A stretch of 64,000 nucleotides of DNA from CALFVT01 sp039989855 (GTDB lineage Bacteria > Pseudomonadota > Alphaproteobacteria > Caulobacterales > Maricaulaceae). The stretch's first letter is position 1; each line of letters starts with the position of its first letter. Of the stretch, positions 61,444 to 64,000 are shown piece by piece. The notes below the pieces were generated by a model, which saw only the letters and a program-made list of their open reading frames with translations, was not told where the DNA came from and ran no database searches. Both the position numbers and the translations under genes were made by a program. The DNA is taken from assembly GCA_039989855.1 (NCBI GenBank), contig JBDXGZ010000027.1, positions 62,001 through 126,000 of the forward strand. Direction: 5' to 3'.

Positions 61444-61866
61444 TTAGGACCTATCTCTAACACGTTTAAAGAAATCGTCCATGATTTTGACGGCCCTTTC
61501 AGACAGTAGCCCAACTTGCGTATCAATTCCCGCCTCTTGTAGCATGGCTGCACCGCGCCAATTGACGCGCGGGTCGGGGTCAATAGCGGCAATTACACAG
61601 CGCGAAATTCCAGCCTTAATCAAGGCTACAGCGCACGGTCCTGTCTGTCCTTTATGGGAACACGGCTCAAGTGTGACATAGGCGGTTGCCCCTCGCGTAT
61701 CATGACCAGCCATTTTGAGAGCTTGAGTTTCGGCGTGGGGTCGCCCGCCTTTGGCCGTGACCGCTTTGCCGACGACTTTGCCGTTTTTAACAAGCACACA
61801 GCCAACCGATGGATTGTCACCCGTCTGGCCTTTATGGGTTTGCGCAAGCCCTAAAGCTTGCTGCAT
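61444..61866 (-). CDS. ribD: Standalone RibD-type pyrimidine deaminase domain
   Basis: The 140-residue protein has only the deaminase half of RibD. The HAETQAL zinc site and P-C-S-H-x-G-x-T-x-x-C motif (EPCSHKGQTGPC) are complete, and TAYVTLEP precedes the latter. It ends at FFKRVRDRS, exactly where the reductase domain would begin. The deaminase converts the first riboflavin pyrimidine intermediate; the reductase would have to come from another gene. The ATG aligns a few residues inside the usual family start, and the frame is open upstream into gpmA with no ATG, so a non-ATG start is possible. Confidence 0.85.
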   Translation of the reverse strand: MQQALGLAQTHKGQTGDNPSVGCVLVKNGKVVGKAVTAKGGRPHAETQALKMAGHDTRGATAYVTLEPCSHKGQTGPCAVALIKAGISRCVIAAIDPDPRVNWRGAAMLQEAGIDTQVGLLSERAVKIMDDFFKRVRDRS

Positions 61867-61897
61867 AAAGTCGATATCTTGATCGGAAATCAGGGAC

Positions 61898-62764
61898 TTA
61901 TTTGGCAGGTTGCGCGTCCAAGACTTTTTGGACGGTATCAGCTTTCAAATCATCGGTTGAGCACTCAATACCGCGCGATTGCGCTAGCTCAACTAACTCA
62001 GCTTCTTTCATTTTCTTAAGCGCTGTTTTTGTATAGATTTTACCTAGGAAAGGTAAATCCTTCGCACGTTTCTCATCAAGGTAACGCGCAGATTTTACAG
62101 TCAGCGTTCCCGTTTCAAGTTCGATCAAAAGCGGATTACCTGTTGGAAATTCAAAGCCCGGAATATCTTTATCGGCCACGTCAAAGATTTTCTTCATCAG
62201 CCCCCGCAGACTATTTCCATGAGCCGAGATAACCACATTAGACCCCGCCCGTATGAACGGCATGACCTGACTGTCAAAATAAGGCAGCACACGCGCCGTT
62301 GTCATTTTAAGGCTTTCACCTGTAGGTAATTCGGACGGGTCAATCCCTGCATATTTTTCATCGTGACTTGGGTGAAATTCATTTTCGACATCAATTTGCG
62401 GCGGCGGCACATCAAAGCTACGGCGCCAAATGTGGACTTGCTCGTCACCGTGCTTGTCGCGCGTTTCTTGCTTGTTCAAACCCGTCAGGCCGCCGTAATG
62501 ACGCTCGTTCAAATGCCAATCTTTCGTGACAGGAATACTCATCTGGTCGAGCGCTTCAAGGGTCAGCCAAAGAGTTTTAATCGCGCGCTTTTGATAACTT
62601 GTAAAAGCGATGTCAAACTTTACATCTTCTTTGGCTAAAAGCTTACCCGCCTTTTTCGCCTCGCGAGTTCCTTCTGCGGTCAATCCCACATCATGCCAAC
62701 CTGTAAAACGGTTCTCTAAATTCCACTCTGATTGTCCGTGACGGACAAGAACAAGATAGCTCAT
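61898..62764 (-). CDS. gpmA: 2,3-bisphosphoglycerate-dependent phosphoglycerate mutase with C-terminal extension
   Basis: The 288-residue enzyme has the phosphohistidine motif LVRHGQSEWN (His9), the HLNERHYGGLTGLNK segment with a catalytic Glu, and VVISAHGNSLRGLMK with the second His. It interconverts 3- and 2-phosphoglycerate. Compared with E. coli GpmA (250 residues) it carries an extra C-terminal stretch of about 40 residues (about 248-288), KKMKEAELVELAQSRGIE and following. This reads as two helices with the spacing of a SAP/Rho-N-type helix-extension-helix. The enzyme call is firm; the meaning of the tail is unknown. Confidence 0.95.
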   Translation of the reverse strand: MSYLVLVRHGQSEWNLENRFTGWHDVGLTAEGTREAKKAGKLLAKEDVKFDIAFTSYQKRAIKTLWLTLEALDQMSIPVTKDWHLNERHYGGLTGLNKQETRDKHGDEQVHIWRRSFDVPPPQIDVENEFHPSHDEKYAGIDPSELPTGESLKMTTARVLPYFDSQVMPFIRAGSNVVISAHGNSLRGLMKKIFDVADKDIPGFEFPTGNPLLIELETGTLTVKSARYLDEKRAKDLPFLGKIYTKTALKKMKEAELVELAQSRGIECSTDDLKADTVQKVLDAQPAK

Positions 62765-62840
62765 GGATAAATCCTCTTAATAATTACGACGGTTATTAAC
62801 CACCTCTCGCCGCCCTGTCTAGGTGGCATTGCTGCCCGCG

Positions 62841-63530
62841 TTAAGGCTTCAAACAGGCTTGCAACCAAAGTGCCAAGTCATCGGTGATATAATCAACCCA
62901 ATCAGCCTCTTTTTTCACTCCGTCAAGACTGACGACATTCATATCATGATGCAGCTCTTTATCTGGCACAATAAAAACCGTCTGCATGCCCATAGATTTT
63001 GGGGCTTCCAGATTACGTAGACTATCTTCAAACATAATGGCATGGCTCGGATCAATATCGAAGTGATCACAAAACTTAACGTAAGAACTTCGCTGGGGTT
63101 TTGGGATATAGTCCACATCATCGACGCCGAAACTGCCCTCAAATAAATCCCAAAGCCCGAGATGCGTCGCCACATTTCCCGCATGCCCTCGCGAGCCATT
63201 GGTGAAGATAAATTTACGGCCCGGTAGGCTCTTAATTGCGTGCCTTAAATCAGGATTAGGCGCAAGCGACGTCAGATCAACATCGTGAACATAGTCGAGA
63301 AATTCGCTTGGGTCCAAACCATGCACCGCCATTAAGCCAGATAATGTGGTTCCGTATTCAGCAAGATATTCCTTTTGTAGCGCCCGCGCATTCAGCGGTT
63401 GTAGCTCTAAATAACGACTGACAAATTCTGTGATTTTAACATCAATTTGAGCGAAGAAGCCTGCATCCGCACGGTAAAGCGTATTATCAAGATCAAAGAT
63501 CCAGTTTTTAATATGGCGAAGGTCAGTCAT
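62841..63530 (-). CDS. Pyrimidine 5'-nucleotidase-type HAD hydrolase
   Basis: The 229-residue HAD protein has motif I in WIFDLDNTLYRADAG, motif II in KFIFTNGSRGHAG, and motif IV in AIMFEDSLRNLEAPKSMG. The D-L-D-N-T-L-Y start and the cap sequence are those of the SDT1/pyrimidine 5'-nucleotidase group. It would remove phosphate from UMP/CMP-like nucleotides or similar. It is upstream of gpmA in the same direction with a 76-base gap. Confidence 0.9.
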   Translation of the reverse strand: MTDLRHIKNWIFDLDNTLYRADAGFFAQIDVKITEFVSRYLELQPLNARALQKEYLAEYGTTLSGLMAVHGLDPSEFLDYVHDVDLTSLAPNPDLRHAIKSLPGRKFIFTNGSRGHAGNVATHLGLWDLFEGSFGVDDVDYIPKPQRSSYVKFCDHFDIDPSHAIMFEDSLRNLEAPKSMGMQTVFIVPDKELHHDMNVVSLDGVKKEADWVDYITDDLALWLQACLKP

Positions 63531-63535
63531 AATAT

Positions 63536-64000
63536 TTATTGCCTAAGTGCTACGGATGCACCCGCCATAAAGTCGCTCTCTGTAAGCGACAATTTTAAGC
63601 CTTTTTCATCTGTCATCACAGGTCTAAAACTATCTGACACATAGCCTTGATCCGCACAATATTCGCGGCCTAATGCAGAAAATTTAGCCTCTGCAATACA
63701 AAAATTGCTCGTTACCCCAGCGGGAACGTTTAAAGTCTGCAACGAAAGTTCTTCACCGCTTTCTTCTTCACTATTTTCTTGTTGGCCATTTTTTTGAGCA
63801 TAAATATGCATTTCCGTCCCTTGAAGATTTTTAGACCAAGGCCGGATGCAATCCCCTACATTTAAACTCCACCATCCACGAGATTGCCACGACCCGTCTT
63901 CACGGTAACCAAGCGCAAGCCATGTTTGATCCTTCGTGTCGTTACAGACGGTCAAGCCTATGCTCTCTTGTGTCTCACGCGCAGCAATGGCTAAAGCCTC
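63536..64000 (-). CDS. DUF1036 protein, 5' end outside the window
   Basis: The frame is open from the window edge (64000) to the stop at 63536, so the start lies beyond it. The visible 154 residues have LTVCNDTKDQTWLALGYREDG, GWWSLNVGDCIRPW, and a later FCIAEAKFSALGREYC segment, the pattern of DUF1036. Members are exported proteins of unknown role with conserved Cys and Trp residues. The stretch before LTVCN could be the end of a signal peptide or of another DUF1036 repeat. It ends 5 bases from the nucleotidase start. Confidence 0.8.
   Translation of the reverse strand, partial: EALAIAARETQESIGLTVCNDTKDQTWLALGYREDGSWQSRGWWSLNVGDCIRPWSKNLQGTEMHIYAQKNGQQENSEEESGEELSLQTLNVPAGVTSNFCIAEAKFSALGREYCADQGYVSDSFRPVMTDEKGLKLSLTESDFMAGASVALRQ

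Overview
The window is a chromosomal segment of an alphaproteobacterium with moderate GC content, most likely a marine member of the Hyphomonadales/Maricaulales (Hyphomonadaceae or Robiginitomaculaceae type). The reasons are a GapR/DUF2312 protein, a DUF1489 protein, the crcB-rluA-type-HAD-ATP12 gene order, a zinc-free bL36, a standalone MgtE, a standalone RibD deaminase and two PL7 alginate lyases. The taxonomic placement is inferred from gene content, not from a marker tree. I see no tRNA, rRNA, CRISPR array, prophage or intact insertion sequence.

Layout. 1-5.2 kb: the tail of a Fis-type regulator, a charged protein of unknown function, a GapR-like protein, a secreted isoaspartyl peptidase plus membrane dipeptidase pair, and a lipoprotein alginate lyase. 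5.2-13.5 kb: a membrane-anchored glutamate-synthase-like flavoprotein, a YcaQ-type DNA glycosylase, a TPR protein, bL36, a DUF2807 protein, an MltB-type transglycosylase and MnmC. 13.5-18.2 kb: a phage-shock (psp) locus. Genes for two short unassigned proteins, PspA, PspB, PspC, a short exported protein and a DUF2807 protein run leftward. A PspF-like gene runs rightward; its product has lost the GAFTGA loop and several ATPase residues. 18.3-29.4 kb: an HtrA lipoprotein protease, a repeat-filled gap, DUF1489, a cupin/JmjC-like protein, a membrane-anchored lysozyme, MgtE, two DUF805 proteins, OsmC and the crcB to ATP12 operon.

29.4-42.2 kb: FtsK, a UbiH-type hydroxylase, RlmN, DUF3592, a TetR regulator, a second repeat-filled gap, a lipoprotein alpha/beta hydrolase coupled to ZapE, an MscS-like channel, arsenate reductase and an acyltransferase. 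42.3-47.7 kb: succinate dehydrogenase, split so that sdhCDA ends in a terminator and sdhB lies beyond creD. 47.9-53.7 kb: a DUF885 protein and three tandem lipoproteins with beta-barrel-like C-termini. 53.8-64 kb: a second arsenate reductase type, pyridoxal kinase, a serine hydrolase, a second alginate lyase, an HDAC-family amidohydrolase, a DCC protein followed by a broken DUF4166-like remnant, an amidohydrolase, the RibD deaminase, GpmA with a C-terminal extension, a pyrimidine nucleotidase and a partial DUF1036 gene.

How the genes fit together. Envelope maintenance is prominent: Psp, HtrA, MltB, lysozyme, CreD and OM lipoproteins. Energy metabolism (Sdh, GpmA, ATP12) and breakdown of algal polysaccharide and peptides are also represented. 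The most unusual items are the degenerate PspF at a complete psp locus, the pair of inverted 350-bp repeats about 15.5 kb apart, the tandem lipoprotein/beta-barrel family and the split sdh locus.
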